Source: Mauremys mutica (Eukaryota; Chordata; Testudines; Geoemydidae). From it: a DNA stretch of 64,000 bases. The position numbers were made by a program, and so were the translations under genes. Every line of letters begins with the position of its first letter. Positions within the stretch are counted from its first letter, which is position 1. Shown here piece by piece: positions 48,131 to 60,559 of the stretch. Below the pieces are notes generated by a model that was not told the DNA's origin, did not search any database, and worked only from the letters and a program-made list of their open reading frames with translations. The stretch covers positions 54,594,697-54,658,696 of the forward strand of contig NC_059072.1 in assembly GCF_020497125.1 (NCBI RefSeq), in the 5' to 3' direction.

Positions 48131-50227
48131 AGTTGAAGACTGGCTATCTAGTGCTGTGCTCACCCTAAGGGATCCATTGATCCAAATGGGTTAGCACTTT
48201 ACTCTTGGCTTTTACAAGTGACAGACAGAGATCATGGACCTGAGCCCTAAGGACCCTGCATATGTTTTAGGATGAGATATCAAATCAGTATAGCAAAAAT
48301 ATTTGTCCCTTCCAGCTTCACTTCTGCTTTCTGGGAGTAAGAGAGACTGGGTATAACATGAATACATTATTTTGGTGACCATGTTGTATTTCTCGCAGCA
48401 TACAACTGATGACAGTTTCTGATAACCTAGACTGTTCACTGCCCTAAACATTTTGGCCCAATGAAAATGAATCTTTGCCAAATCAAAAGCAGAGCTAAAG
48501 TTTGTTCCCCCAAGTTGAGCTATAAGCCATGGAGAATGTCAAAAAGGAAAAATAGTTGTCATAGTTTCCAAATAATGGAGTTTAATTTCAATAGCTAATA
48601 GAGAGGCACAAAAGAGGTTTTGTTTTTAATTGTATATTAAGTTTTCAAGGTATATAGGAAAAAACTGTATTCAGTTCTGTGTGGGGTTTGGAAAATTTGC
48701 CTGCCATTTTACTGGAGATGTTTGATAGTTCTTATTAGCTTATTTTGTTCAGGCTTACTGCTGTAGTATTCATTTAGGGCCAGATTTACATAGGTATTTA
48801 AGCACCTCAAGATACAGATGGGCACCGAGTGAGATTTACAAAAGCACATCATTCTATAAATGAGAATGTTTCTTTCAAGGACATTATTATTTTAGTTATA
48901 AGGTGTAAACTTTCAAAGGCAACAACATACAGTAATTATAAAATAGAAGATAAATACAATTTTTAAAAATAAAATAACATATGTAAGCAGTTTTAGGATG
49001 GGGAAAAAGTTCTTCAAAACAAAATATTCTTTCCAGATTCTGTTTAAAGGACCCTATATTTATGAAACCATTGCTGACTCAGTTTAAAAAGAAACAATTA
49101 CTGTACTTAAAATATTTTTAGATTGCTATTTTAAGCTCTGTGTTAAAGAAAGCTGTGGAACAGGAAGAATTCTTAGAAAAAATGCTGTTGTCTCAACCAT
49201 TACATTAAAAAAAAAAATTAAGGTGTCTGTCAAGCAGTGCATATATTAAGTTCAAGTCAATGAGATTTTATAAGCATGAGAAGATGTACAAATATTGCTC
49301 AAGTGGAAGAAAAAGACAGCCCTCTTAGGCATCTGTCATAGGTGGGTACAATCCACCCAGAATGGGGCTTCACACTGTTTGGGGGCTTTTGATATCAACA
49401 CATCAGAGATTATGAGGCACTCGGATGCTCCAGTAATGGAACCACAAAAGTACCATAGATAGATCCCCTGTGTCTATTTGTCATTACTGTCCAGTGCTAG
49501 AATGAAATCCTGGCCCTGCTGAAGTAAATGGGACTGCAGTGGGCCAATATGTCACCCCTGATTTGGTGGCAGGTTGCTATGTTGTAAGATGTGATTCTAT
49601 CTCTGTCATCTCTTCCCTTTCTCCCAAAGTCAGTCAGACACAGTTTTTTTCTGCAGCACTTTATGATGAAGTATCTTTTAAGATTCCTGATAATTTAAGG
49701 AAATATCTTTTTCACATTTCCTTGTGTCTGAGACACAGGCGTAGAAAGTCTCCCTATCTCAGTCTCTCATTTGTCACACTCTTGACTACACAGTCACTCG
49801 TCTGTGGGTTTAGACTTTGCCTTGAGCCTTCCAATTTCCACCTTATGATCCCTGCTTCTGAATTTGGGGAGACTCTGCTAGCATAATATTTCTGTGCTAT
49901 GATTTGTATCAGTTTAGCTTGTTCCTAGTTTTAATTTGTTCTTCCCAATTACTCATATATTGTTATTTTATATTCTGGCCTAGCTTCCTGAGTACTTTTC
50001 AGATTGGGTTAGTATTGTTTTCTCCACAGGCCTGGGGGGAAAGTTTTTGAGACCAGGGAGCAATGATCTATAGGAGCGGATTGCGTTTTCATATGGGACA
50101 AGTTCTAAATACTCTTGTACTTTGCAGAAGAGTGAGTGAGTACTTCTTTGGCGGAGAGGTCACTAAATATTCTTTGGTGTATGTTGGTTAGCAGAGGGAA
50201 ATGACCCAGATCTGGTGTGAAGCTGTT

Positions 50228-50309
50228 CATAGAATCATAGAATCTCAGGGTTGGAAGGGACCTCAGGAGGTCATCTAGTCCAACCCCCTGCTCAAAGCAG
50301 GACCAAACC
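50228..50309 (-). mobile_element. Very short CR1 3'-end insertion
   Basis: It is near-identical to the last 80 bases of the CR1 at 31946-34219, including catagaatcatagaatctca. CTGTT occurs on both sides (50223-50227 and 50310-50314) and may be a target duplication. The copy is an extremely 5'-truncated insertion. Confidence 0.85.
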
Positions 50310-50591
50310 CTGTTGTTCCTGGAGTTCCTATGCATGTGGAGTATTTGTTTGTAGAACTTCAAAAGTAGAGTTTCTGTTAAGGGTTTTATCCCAGTCAGTG
50401 TAATCAGTTGCTGAAGTTGGACCCCAGATTTCACTTTCATACAGAAATTGGATCATGCTGGTGAAAAAAATTAGCTATAATTTTCCTGGGGAGTGGTATC
50501 TTTCGTGCAGTACCTTAATGACACAGAATACCCACAATTCCTTGGTGGCCAGTCTGAAGCTCTCTCCTGCATTTATTATATCTAACTTAAC

Positions 50592-50747
50592 GTAACGCCA
50601 ACAGACCCCGGTCGTTGGTGGGCGGGATCAAATCTGGGGCCTCTGGAGTTTAGTGCATGATCCTCTACTGTATGAGCTAAAAGCCAACTGCCTGTTAGCT
50701 AAGGCTGTAGAGCAGACTCATTTTCTCTCTCTCTCTCTCTCTCTCTC
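50592..50747 (-). mobile_element. tRNA-derived SINE with (CT)n
   Basis: On the minus strand an A box, TAGCTCATACAGTAGAGG (50662-50679), is followed by a B box, GGCCCCAGATTTGATCC (50625-50641), the spacing of a Pol III tRNA-type promoter. A (TC)n run at 50724-50747 lies at its 5' side. It resembles 10455-10545. It lies inside the LINE remnant at 50100-50950. Confidence 0.65.
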
Positions 50748-52099
50748 GTGGTTTCGGTGCCACTGGATGGTACTGGGGTTTGTTTAGGGTTTTTTTCTGA
50801 AATATCTTGATTTTTATTTTTTCCAGGTAGGTCCCATGTCTTGTAGTAGGTTTGTAGAAGATGTCCATTTCTCTGGAGATCTTCTTCCATAGGTGATAGT
50901 ATGATGAAGTCATCAGCATACAGCAGGCATTTTATTTCTGAGTGATTAGTGAGAGGTTAGATTCAGGTCTGTAATATCATAAGTTATTTCTGTGTCTTTG
51001 TTAAAATTGGTCAATAATTGGTTTATTTATGAGATTTCTCTTGTTTTCAAATCAAAATAAATTATAAAGAGGCTATCACTGCATTTGCTAGGAGCCTGGT
51101 AGTTTCCAGGTCTGCACAGTAAAGAGAGACTAGTCCCCTTATTCTTCTGAAGATACCATGTGACATGTTCAGTTACATTTGCTGTAATCTACTGAAAGAT
51201 TGTTGGAGTAATTAATTGAATCATAGATGAGATTTGACAAGCTGTTAATCATGGAAAGGGAATCAGCAAGTCTAATTTTAGCGATTGTAATGCATTGCCT
51301 CTGCTTTTCTTACTTCACTGATTTTTTTCTTGTAATTTGATCCTAATGTCCAAGGCAACTGCAAGCAGGATAAAATAAATTGTGTGAAATGACCCGCAAG
51401 CAAAATTCACAAACAGGTGCCAAAGCTGATGATCACAGAGCTATCGGGCAAGGAGTTTATTTTTCGCATGGACTTCTGACTTTCATAGTGTCTTTTACAG
51501 ATCAAGATTCCTACACATAAATACACATACACGTTGCATCACTGTCCTCTGTTTCACTCTAGTCTAGACTGCTAAGAATCCTAGTCACCTGTGGTTGTTG
51601 ACCTGTATGTTCCAGGCAGCCATGCAGTTCTCTTCTTGGAGTTGAGTAAGGCATGGCACAACACACGTATCTTACGTTGCTTGAGTTTTATGAACCAATT
51701 GGGGGAGTAAAGGAGTGCTTTCATAATAACAGTAAGTAACCTGTAAAATGTAGGCTTGGAAAAAAATGCTGTTCACTTTAGCAAATACTATTATTATGTC
51801 CTCAGTTCATGAGTCTGTTGTTTTGGGATAAGACCATCCAAGTTTTAGGTGGAATTTAGAAAGGATCATTAATAGCTATAACTCTTAGTATCTTTTAGAT
51901 GCAAATGCAGAAATCAGCTAAATCATTTTATGAAGATTATAAAGACATGATTGTATTGCCCATTCTTCAAGCAGTTCTTAAGGAAATGTGAGAATAGAAA
52001 TCTTATATAATGGTTAAATAGATTGTAATACATTAGTTAGGAAACCCTTTCTTTTTAAAAGTATAATTTAATCTGTAAATTGCCAAATGTGCTTTTCAG

Positions 52100-52258
52100 G
52101 TCCTCCAGGTCCCCCTGGGGGTTTGAGAATAGAAGATATTAAAGACACTTCTGTAACACTTACTTGGAGTCGTGGGACAGACAATCATAGCCCTATTTCA
52201 AAGTACACTATCCAGTCAAAGACTTTTCTTTCTGAGGAGTGGAAAGATGCCAAAACAG
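52100..52258 (+). CDS. CNTN1: CNTN1 exon: linker and first half of FN3 domain 1
   Basis: The acceptor tgcttttcag ends at 52099. Two bases complete the Gly codon, then PPGPPGGLRIEDIKDTSV is followed by TLTWSRGTDNHSPISKYTIQ and WKDAKT. The proline/glycine-rich GPPGPPGG linker between the Ig and FN3 blocks is a contactin hallmark. The core FN3 tryptophan is in TLTWSRG. The exon ends with one base of an Asp codon before gtaagg. 52 complete codons are encoded. Confidence 0.97.
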
Positions 52259-53581
52259 GTAAGGGTAATATTAGAACTAATAAAATCAATAGAATAACTT
52301 TTGACTCATCTTACATGTGCTTAATTTTATACATTCCTTTCTGGATGACTAATAATGTGTGAAGTTGAGTACATAAGCCTTTCCAGGATCATGGCCTTAT
52401 TCTTTAGAAAATATTTAATGCCAAAATACATTTCATCAGAAAATCTGCTTTTCTTAAACCCTTCTAAATTCTGGCAGTTAATGAGCCAATCACATGCAGA
52501 GATTCTGCCCAACAAGTAAGTAGTGCAGATTCTCAACCATGAAAATATTTCTTTCCCACTCAGCACATTTAATTTTTGAATAATTTATTCTGGGTAATAT
52601 TGCCGTATGGTCTACAGAATTAACATTTCATTCCTTTTGTTATGCCTAATCACACTCCTTTAATCAAATGGAACATCTACAATCTTTTCCTTGAGAATTA
52701 GTTCACCACAAATTGATCTTCTGACTGTCAAATATTGTAGAATTTTAATAGTTCAATTATTACTTTTCATCTAAGTTATGCTTTGATACCACAGTGATAG
52801 ATGCTTTAGAAACATACCCAGCTTTATTGACCCCTAAATCCCATTATCAGTGGGAGTGCAAGCATTGCAGGACCAGGCCTATTCTGGAATGTATAGTAGT
52901 ATTTGTTGTTGTATATTATTTTAACAATAAATATTAGTATATTTGTCTTACCTTGCCATTCCCCTTCCCACCACACACATCCACCAGTTCACCCACAAAC
53001 TCATTCAACATTGACTCCCCTCCCAGCTAGGGACCTTTCAAATCCCTCAGCTTCCTCCAAACCAAGGCGCTAACTTCTAATCATATTGTATGTTCCATTC
53101 CTGGATAGTTGACAGATCTTTCTATCTATGCCTGGCTAACCCATAGATGGCACTTAGTCAACTTTGTATTTAACTTTCATAACTATGAGTGAAATTCAAG
53201 GATTATGAGCTTCAAAAGCATCATATTGTTACATGAAATGTAGTTGCGTTCCAGCTTTCTCAGTGCATTTTTCTATAGGAGAAATATCCAGATGTCACAA
53301 GGTTCAGTATGCAATTATTAAGGCTACCTCCACCACTCGTCCACTTGCAATTGCAATTTGTGATCTTGTAAAAGTTTATCCCAGATAATCTCATAGATTT
53401 CAATTTCTCATTCTCTTCCAGAACTCCTTGTATAAAAGAGAGATCCTGTTTTATAATGTAGTATTCGTCTAGGTGGCTGATTACAAACAGAGAGGGGGGT
53501 AAACTACAGAAACTATAACCAGATTATCCTTTCAGCTCACTGCAAAATGCTCCTTTCTAAGCAGTCTCTTGTTTTATTTAG
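52259..53581 (+). other. CNTN1: CNTN1 intron inside FN3-1 (1.3 kb)
   Basis: The shortest intron here, AT-rich. I see no recognisable repeat. The acceptor gttttatttag ends at 53581. Confidence 0.85.
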
Positions 53582-53731
53582 ATCCCCCAAACATTGAAGG
53601 AAATATGGAGACCGCAAAGGTGATTGATTTAATCCCATGGATGGAGTATGAATTCCGGATAACAGCAATGAATACTTTGGGGACAGGAGAACCTAGTATG
53701 CCATCACAAAGAATTAGAACAGAAGGAGCTG
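53582..53731 (+). CDS. CNTN1: CNTN1 exon: second half of FN3 domain 1
   Basis: Two bases finish the Asp codon, then [20 protein letters not shown] is followed by [20 protein letters not shown]. The pattern [11 protein letters not shown]...A.N.LG.GEPS is the F-G strand region of an FN3 domain, with its conserved tyrosine. The exon closes with the Ala codon GCT and one base of the next codon, before the donor gtatgt. Phase fits the next exon, which reads A-PNVAPSDVGG. Confidence 0.96.
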
Positions 53732-56700
53732 GTATGTAGACACAAATTGTCACGATATCTTAAAATGCTTAAATGTTCTTTTTTATTTTTCTACATTTTC
53801 ATTAATTTTGGTAGAGGCAGAGTGCAAAAATCCAAATAGAATGGTATAACTAGTTGTAATTAACTGTAGTGAATAATTATCAGATATCCTAGTGTGCTAA
53901 CCGCAAAGAAGGCAACAAAATGAGCTGTCTTGACACCAAATGATAAATTTACACTGTCTTTGGTGACTGCTGTTTTTTACTAGCTCACTACCATGGCTAG
54001 CCATGATCCCAAAGTCTGGAGAAGATTTTATGGTCTTTCATTTGCATCAGACTAACAAATCTCTTGCATTGGGAGCTTAGACCATTTAATGGTATCTGTG
54101 TGTTTTAAAGACACACTTCCTACAATGAGTTTATCCACAGACACATGTCCAGTTACTGAGCTCATCTCATCACGTCCTCTAGAGAACTGGCTTCAATGCA
54201 CAAGACCATTTCCCGGCTGTTCAGGTTTCCTCTACAATCTGGCTTGGCCTTGTATTCCTGTTGGCTCTTTCAGTGCTCTCAGACTGGTCTCTTCCTGTTG
54301 TCTCCAGTGATGGTGTGACTACTTGTTCCAGCAGCACTACTTTTAAACCAAACCAGCCCTCCTGTCTGAGCTGCCGGCCCAAGGTTTTATGCCCCCATCC
54401 CTGGGTCAGCCTAATATCAGTTACAGAAAGAAGGGTAGGATTTCAGACTACTGGAATATAGACTTTCAACCCACAGCCAACATGAATCACTGGGCCCCAT
54501 TGGTCTGATTACCCAGTACTTCTTGGTCCAGTAATAAATTCAGAAATAGAGAATGAGAGGCTAAAAGTCATTCCCAGTTGTTACTGGTGGCTAGAGGGAA
54601 ATTCTTGACAGGGAAGGAGGCCCTATTGCAGTACATTAGTTGTTGTCCAGTAGTAGTGAGAGATTACCTGAACAGACTTGTCTTATAGCTCTGACACTTG
54701 TATCCTAGGTTGTTCTCCAAGAAACACAGACATCATATAGAATGACTTACTCTTTTATTCATGTAGAAAAAAATAAATTAACAAAGAAGAGAAAAATAGC
54801 ATGAAATTGCATTCATTGGGGATGTTTTCTTCTCCTGCCTTTCAGAGATCCTCTACAGTATGTTTTAAATTAATTGTTTTTGTGCAGGAAGAATATATAC
54901 TTTTTTTTTAAATCAGCAAATGTTCATTTGTTTCTTAGCGTGCTGTATTCTAATCATAAGACATGCCAGCATGTGTGTTGTACTGGATAACGCCACTTCC
55001 CTATGATTGAAGGTTTGGTCTTGTGCCTTCTAATGCAGTGTCAAAGGCATGACATTATCCAACACAGCACATGCCCCAGTCTGTCTAATTGCTTAATGTT
55101 AAGATTTCGGAGCACAGTTAAGCATATCCTGTAGGCTGGGACAGGTACATCATAAAATAAATTCTCTCAAATGAAGAATTAGATGCTGAATATATCATTC
55201 AAGATAACATAGTCTGTTTTGACTGTCTGAAGGAGATAACAGCAGTGCTTTTAGAGGTAATGCATCACTGCAAAAAGGTCTATATCCAACCAGACTTACA
55301 TGTCACTTTATCCACCTTAACAAACACTAGCTCCAGTTCGCAGCCCTGTTCTTTATTAATTTTAGAAGGCTGCTGTCCCATTACTCGGGCTTGAAATATC
55401 TATTTGGTAAATAGATTAAATGTTTATTCACTGCAAATTTTGCTAGAATAATAAAAAGCATAATCACCTTTAGTCTTTTAAAAATTAGAATGTTAAGGAT
55501 TAAGGAAGCATTGATTCGTCAGGTTAATGGAGACAGGAAAGAAAAATCCACACCACTGTAAAACCAAAGTGAAAGGAAATTATTTCCAATAAACTTGGCT
55601 ATTAGCATCATATGTTTCCTAAAAAAGAAATATGCAGTTGCATCATGGAGTGCTGGCATACTATTAGTATTTTTCTGCTGTTTTGAAGGGAGGGTGGAAA
55701 CAACTCTCACATGTAGAGGGATTGTGATACTTTACATATATTAATAGCCTTATGCTGGGTTCATGAAACTTCTTTCAGTCTCCTCCCCAACTTAAAGAAT
55801 GACATGCCCTCCCCTTTTGCATCAGGTCTTTAATATCTTTGGAAGATTTAGTTGGTTGTCTTGCTGCCCAGGCAGAATGGAGGACAACTAGGAGCAGCAT
55901 TTCTGCCTGTGGCAGGTTATGACTGGCACTTTTGGTGAATCTAAACAGACTGTTAATTCAGGCATTTATAGAAGTTTTATGGCATCAATCTTGCATGCTT
56001 CTTAGAATACAAACTGAAGAGTGTAATGCACTAAAGTGTTAATGGATAGGATCCCCTGTACTGGAGAAAGTGTATTTCTTATCATGAGTTGGCACTTATT
56101 AGAGAGAACTGGTGCCATCCCCCATCTGAATTTCCTGCCAAGAATCTCAGGCTAATATGGGAGCAAGACACTATGTGTGGCTTTTCAGTTCAATGTGTGT
56201 TGAATAGGACCCCTAAGGTATTAGGTATTTTCATTGCACAGCTTGGAACCAATGCTAGAATATTTTGATTATCTGATTATAAAGAGCAGCTGCTCAATAT
56301 GACACAGGATCAAACATTGCTACTAATCTGCTGTGCCATCTGAGTAATGGATAACACATTGCATAAGTTTAACTGTGGTATCTGACAATTGTCAGTGGCA
56401 CAAACAGCTCTGAACCTTCACTCTTTCTTCCATGTGCATATGGCTTTCATTTTAATGGCTGCTTTTAACTGAATGCTTGTTGTACATGTAATTAAGATAA
56501 GTTTAAATTAAAATCTGTTTATTTTGTTTAGTACCACTTAAGTTACATAATGACTTCTTGGGATTTTCCTATTAGAAGACTAGCTATATATATTTTAGCT
56601 ACTAGACACTAAAATTCAGTAAGAAGTCTCTGAAACCAATTAATATTGGGAAAATGAAGGCTGGGCACTTCTCCATTTACTTGAGTTGTCATGATAAATA

Positions 56701-57773
56701 TATTGCCCCCAGTCATCTCTTGCTCTGCACTTTGGGTGGCCATTTACACCTGTGCTAAGTGAGCACAAAGTGGGTGTCAGATGCTGCCAGTATGATTTGG
56801 GCTGCTTGATCTTTCAAACTTACAGTCATCTCAATGCTAGTTTTTGAGTTTCATTTTCTTCCAACAAAATTATCATTTTTAGTTTGATAAGGACTACCAA
56901 TTGCCTATCTTTCGGAAAGTGTTTTGTAGTCACCATGGCAGAGATGAGTTTCAAGGAACCTTCCTTACCAGTTCCTTGGGAGGAGGGAGCCTGCACACCT
57001 TAGGAACTACCTAACTTTTACCCCAACTATATTCAGTGGGAATTGAGGGCTGTCATTGTCACACAAGTGAAAATAAAGAAGCAAATTATAATGGAAACAG
57101 TGGGAACTTCCTGTGCAGATTTCTAAATGAAGCATAAAAATACAGTATATACAATCAGAAGTTTAATTTACTTTGGGTACTGGAGCCTTAAGTCCTGATC
57201 CTCCACCCATTCATATCAATGGTAGTTTGCCATTGACCTGAATGAGAACAGGTCTAAGGTCCCAGTCCTGTAGAGACTTACCCATGTGCTGAACTCTATG
57301 TATAGTGAATAGATCCATTGATGTCAGTGGGCTATTCAAAGAGTGTGTAAAATGAAGCATGTGTTTAAGTCTTTGTTGAATGGAGGCATAAGTCTCTAAA
57401 GACCACAGAGTGAGCAGAGTTAAAAATAATAAAATGCTTTTTTCCTCAGATCTATGAAGGGCGTGTGCAGTTTCTGAATATCCAATTTAAAAAGTAAAGT
57501 GAACATGGATAAAATCAGGAAAGAGTTATTACCAGCCGTGCCTAGTTACCATAAGTGGAGAGAACTGGCACTTTTCCTGTGGCAAAAGCTATACGTTAGT
57601 CTTGGCAAAACCACAGACTCTCACAGCTATTACAGGCTATCATTACTGTAATTGTGTGGGCCATATGGGCTCATTGGCACTGCTAGTAAAAAGAAAAAAG
57701 TAATTAATGGCTCTTTATTGAATGAGAGCTCTGAAGTCTGAGAAAATGTTGCTTGTCTTTTCTGTTATTACAG
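53732..57773 (+). other. CNTN1: CNTN1 intron between FN3-1 and FN3-2 (4.0 kb)
   Basis: Mostly unclassified AT-rich sequence. A 54090-54660 stretch is richer in C/T and may be an old LTR or other repeat, but I cannot place it. An imperfect hairpin lies at 54969-55074. Near 57200-57250 there is a 'ccattgacctgaatg' motif like that at about 9210. Confidence 0.8.
54969..55074. other. Imperfect inverted repeat (possible hairpin)
   Basis: Arms of about 27-29 bases, gcatgtgtgttgtactgg... at 54969-54995 and ...ccaacacagcacatgc at 55046-55074, can pair with one bulge and a few mismatches around a loop of about 50 bases. It may be a small foldback repeat or a transcribed hairpin. I do not recognise it as a known microRNA. 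Confidence 0.4.
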
Positions 57774-57844
57774 CTCCTAATGTGGCTCCTTCTGATGTTG
57801 GAGGAGGGGGTGGAAGTAACCGAGAGCTGACAATAACATGGATG
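57774..57844 (+). CDS. CNTN1: CNTN1 exon: start of FN3 domain 2
   Basis: A short 71-bp exon. The acceptor ttctgttattacag ends at 57773. Two bases finish an Ala codon, then PNVAPSDVGGGGGSNRELTI and TWM follow. The five-glycine run before NRELTITW is characteristic of contactin-1. The core FN3 tryptophan is in ITWM. The exon ends in phase 0 before gtgagt, and the next exon continues PLSREY, giving TWMPLSREY where the remembered mammalian sequence has TWAPLSREY. Confidence 0.95.
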
Positions 57845-58037
57845 GTGAGTATCAACATGAAACTAAATTGATTATGTGCTGTGCTGGGTATGCAGCATCT
57901 GAACCTCTTCCCACTGAAGTCAGTGGAAGTTTTGCCATTGACTGCAGAGAGGGCAGGGTTGGGCCCACAGTAAGTAAGTTTGCAGTCTTGTCTTTTGAAA
58001 TATATAAGAAGGAAGGAAAAATGTGTGCTTTTAGATA

Positions 58038-58211
58038 CACCTCTCCCCCGATATAATGCCAATTCAGATATAACGCGGTAAAGCAGCGCTCCGGGGGGGT
58101 GGGGCTGCGCGCTCTGGCAGATCAAATCAAGTTCAATATAACGTGGTTTCACCTATAACGCAGTAAGATTTTTTTGGCTCCCAAGGACAGCGTTATATCA
58201 AAGTAGAGGTG
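58038..58211. mobile_element. Tigger-like MITE
   Basis: The left end is cacctctcccccgatataat, and the right end reads back as cacctctactttgatataac. The left flank is TA. The right flank is TC, probably a mutated TA. Internal text includes gatataacgcggtaaagcag. Length is 174 bp and it is non-coding. Confidence 0.75.
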
Positions 58212-58730
58212 TCGTTATTTATTCATCTTTATAAAATATAGCTTTAGGCAACTATCTGATGCCCTGGGCACATATTGCATAGATTAAAACACAGAAGCAG
58301 AATCTATGATACTAGATTAATTTATAGAACTTCAAAAAGCAGCATTTGGATTTTACTTAAATTGTACTTTGGATCAAGTATTATTCTATTTTTGAAGCCC
58401 ACAATCCAAACAGTAAGCAGGTTCACTTAAATGTTTTAACAGCTACATCGCTAGACTTTTCAGTTTTAATTCTTCTCACATCACACACCTACCTGCAACT
58501 GGAGTGGAATGCAGAGTTGGAGAATGACACTGATTGTTAGAAAAGCTTCAGAGTAAACAAAGCTTTTTGTAAATTACAGGCACAATAAGTGGTGGCTCCA
58601 TAATATTCTATCTTTAGAAAGTCTACTGTAGAAATGTGTAGTATTACTGTTTTCCTTGTGGGGCTGGAGCAATTCTTTGGAAAATTCCACCCACTGGGGG
58701 AAAAAAAAAGCCTTCTGGAAATGCCCGGTC

Positions 58731-58860
58731 AAAGAGAGAGAGAGCCAGAGAGAGAGAGAAGCAAAGGTTGAAAACAGGGACTGAAGAGAAGAAAGGCAAG
58801 AAAATGGGAAGAAGGAAAAAATGGAGCAGAAGAGGATAAGAAAGCAGGGGAGAGCAAGAT
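58731..58860 (+). repeat. Purine-rich (GA)n tract
   Basis: Imperfect GA units at 58731-58760, then a GA/AAG-rich stretch without a clear unit. Confidence 0.8.
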
Positions 58861-60559
58861 CATATGTAAACTAAAGATGGATGGGATGGAAAGGAGAGCT
58901 GAGAAGCTACAGAGGATGAAGTATGGGAAAGAAAAAGAAGTTCCTTCCTTGATACATGGTAAAAGAAAGAGTTGTGGAAGTTTATACTTGCCTCCAGCAA
59001 TCAGAGGCCACAATATTATACTTTTAAAAAGTAACCAAAGTTATCTTGCTGTCGTTGGCCCCTCTACTCACTTGGAGAGTAGAAAATATATCCTTTGTTT
59101 CTTTAGGAATGGTTGATACATCAGATGTAGCTCAGACTGTATGTACCTCTACCACTAAGAATACTTTCTCTTTGATTAATCAGTACATAAAGCCTACTTA
59201 GGACTGAAAGCATCTACTTTATTGTCCTAGTAAGGATGCTCCTTTAAGAAAATACAGGTTTGTTTCAAAAAGTATGCATATTGCACCTGTCTGTGTGTGT
59301 GTGTATGTGGAATGCTGTATTTTAGAGTTACTGAACCCCTTGGGAGGAGTATGTCAACCGTGACAGTTGTAACCAACCACAAATTTGGGAGAAGGGTTTT
59401 TTTGCTTCAGGTCAAAATATTTTCAACTGTATTTTCAATTGTATCTGCTACAGTAGAAATGCATGGGCATGAACTGACTCGGAGACAAGAGCTTTATGTT
59501 TAAAAAAAGGAAACTTCAACATTCTGTAAAAAATAGGTTTTCAAGGTATCTTTCTCAATGCCAGTAAACAGTCATTTAGACAATATGCCACTCCTATTAT
59601 TTTCATTTTGTTTTTAATTGTTCTTTGAATAAAGAGAATCAAATAAAAACACATGCAATGCACAGTTGAGCAAGACAGAGTAGCTTTAAAATATTGACAT
59701 ACACATTGTTGTCTCCGAGAAAGATTAAGAATGATACACATTGCACTACATGTAAAGACCTGTATTCATGGCAGTCTTGGCATCAGGGAGACTTTTATAA
59801 TTGCCAGCTATGACTAAATTTAAAAAAAAATTATAACCAGGAGGATAGTGACTAATGCAAGATCTGAAGTCTAAGATCATTTAGTTTTTTCTAATGGCCC
59901 CAAATAGATTTATATTCCAATTATTTCACTTAGCTAATGTCAGTTTTTCCAGCAGTTCTGTAATGGGTAGTTCATTTAACCATTCAAACTAAGTAGGCGG
60001 AGTTTCTGCTTCTCAGGAATATCCAACTTTCCACTAGCATAACTATCAAGGGTTTTTTTCTATTAAGGTTAGATTTACTATGCACACCTGACACAGCACA
60101 GATTGACTCAGATAAGGGTATTTGTTCCCAAAAATGTACACTCATTTGCTTATGCTATTCCAATAATTTCTTTCTTAATGGCATGAAAACAGAATACGAG
60201 ACAGGTTATGTGGCTGCCAACACCTACAGCATTTTCTGATTCATAATCTCAGTTTGCATGAGATATTCAGGGATCCCGCCAGAGCTCTCTGAGATCTTCG
60301 TTTAAAGGAACTGCAGAGGTAGAGGACTAGAAGTGGTCTTTTTGGCCATAGCCTTTCTCCATTTCTCTTCATGGATAGCATGGTTAATTCCCTTTCCCAT
60401 TCTCGTTTGAGGACTATAATTGGAGGATATTGCATGGCGTTCAGCAATGTATAGTTATTTATTTCAACGTGACATTTATGCTGACTATCTGGCCCTTTTG
60501 GCTGACCGCAAAAGAGGAACTAGACATTATGATATCAGAGTGAGCATCTGTGTTTGAAG

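Larger units (their letters stand above)
50100..50950 (-). mobile_element. Non-CR1 LINE remnant carrying two insertions
   Basis: The minus strand reads as a decayed non-LTR reverse transcriptase. A YADDFIILSP-like catalytic block lies near 50900-50925, followed by LLQTYYKTWDLPGKNK. Near 50150-50200 a DLGHFPLLTNIHQRI block belongs to the C-terminal region. It differs from the CR1 copies in motif text (YADD, not FADD). A CR1 stub (50228-50309) and a tRNA-derived SINE (about 50592-50747) interrupt it. The clade (Rex1/Tx1/L1-like) is not resolved. Confidence 0.6.
45793..52099 (+). other. CNTN1: CNTN1 intron between Ig6 and FN3-1 (6.3 kb)
   Basis: It contains a GC-rich hAT MITE (46626-47052), an L2-like RT fragment (about 47700-48130), a widespread-repeat-like 'gggccagatttacatagg' stretch near 48778, and a non-LTR element with two insertions (about 50100-50950). 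Other parts are AT-rich and unclassified. Confidence 0.85.
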
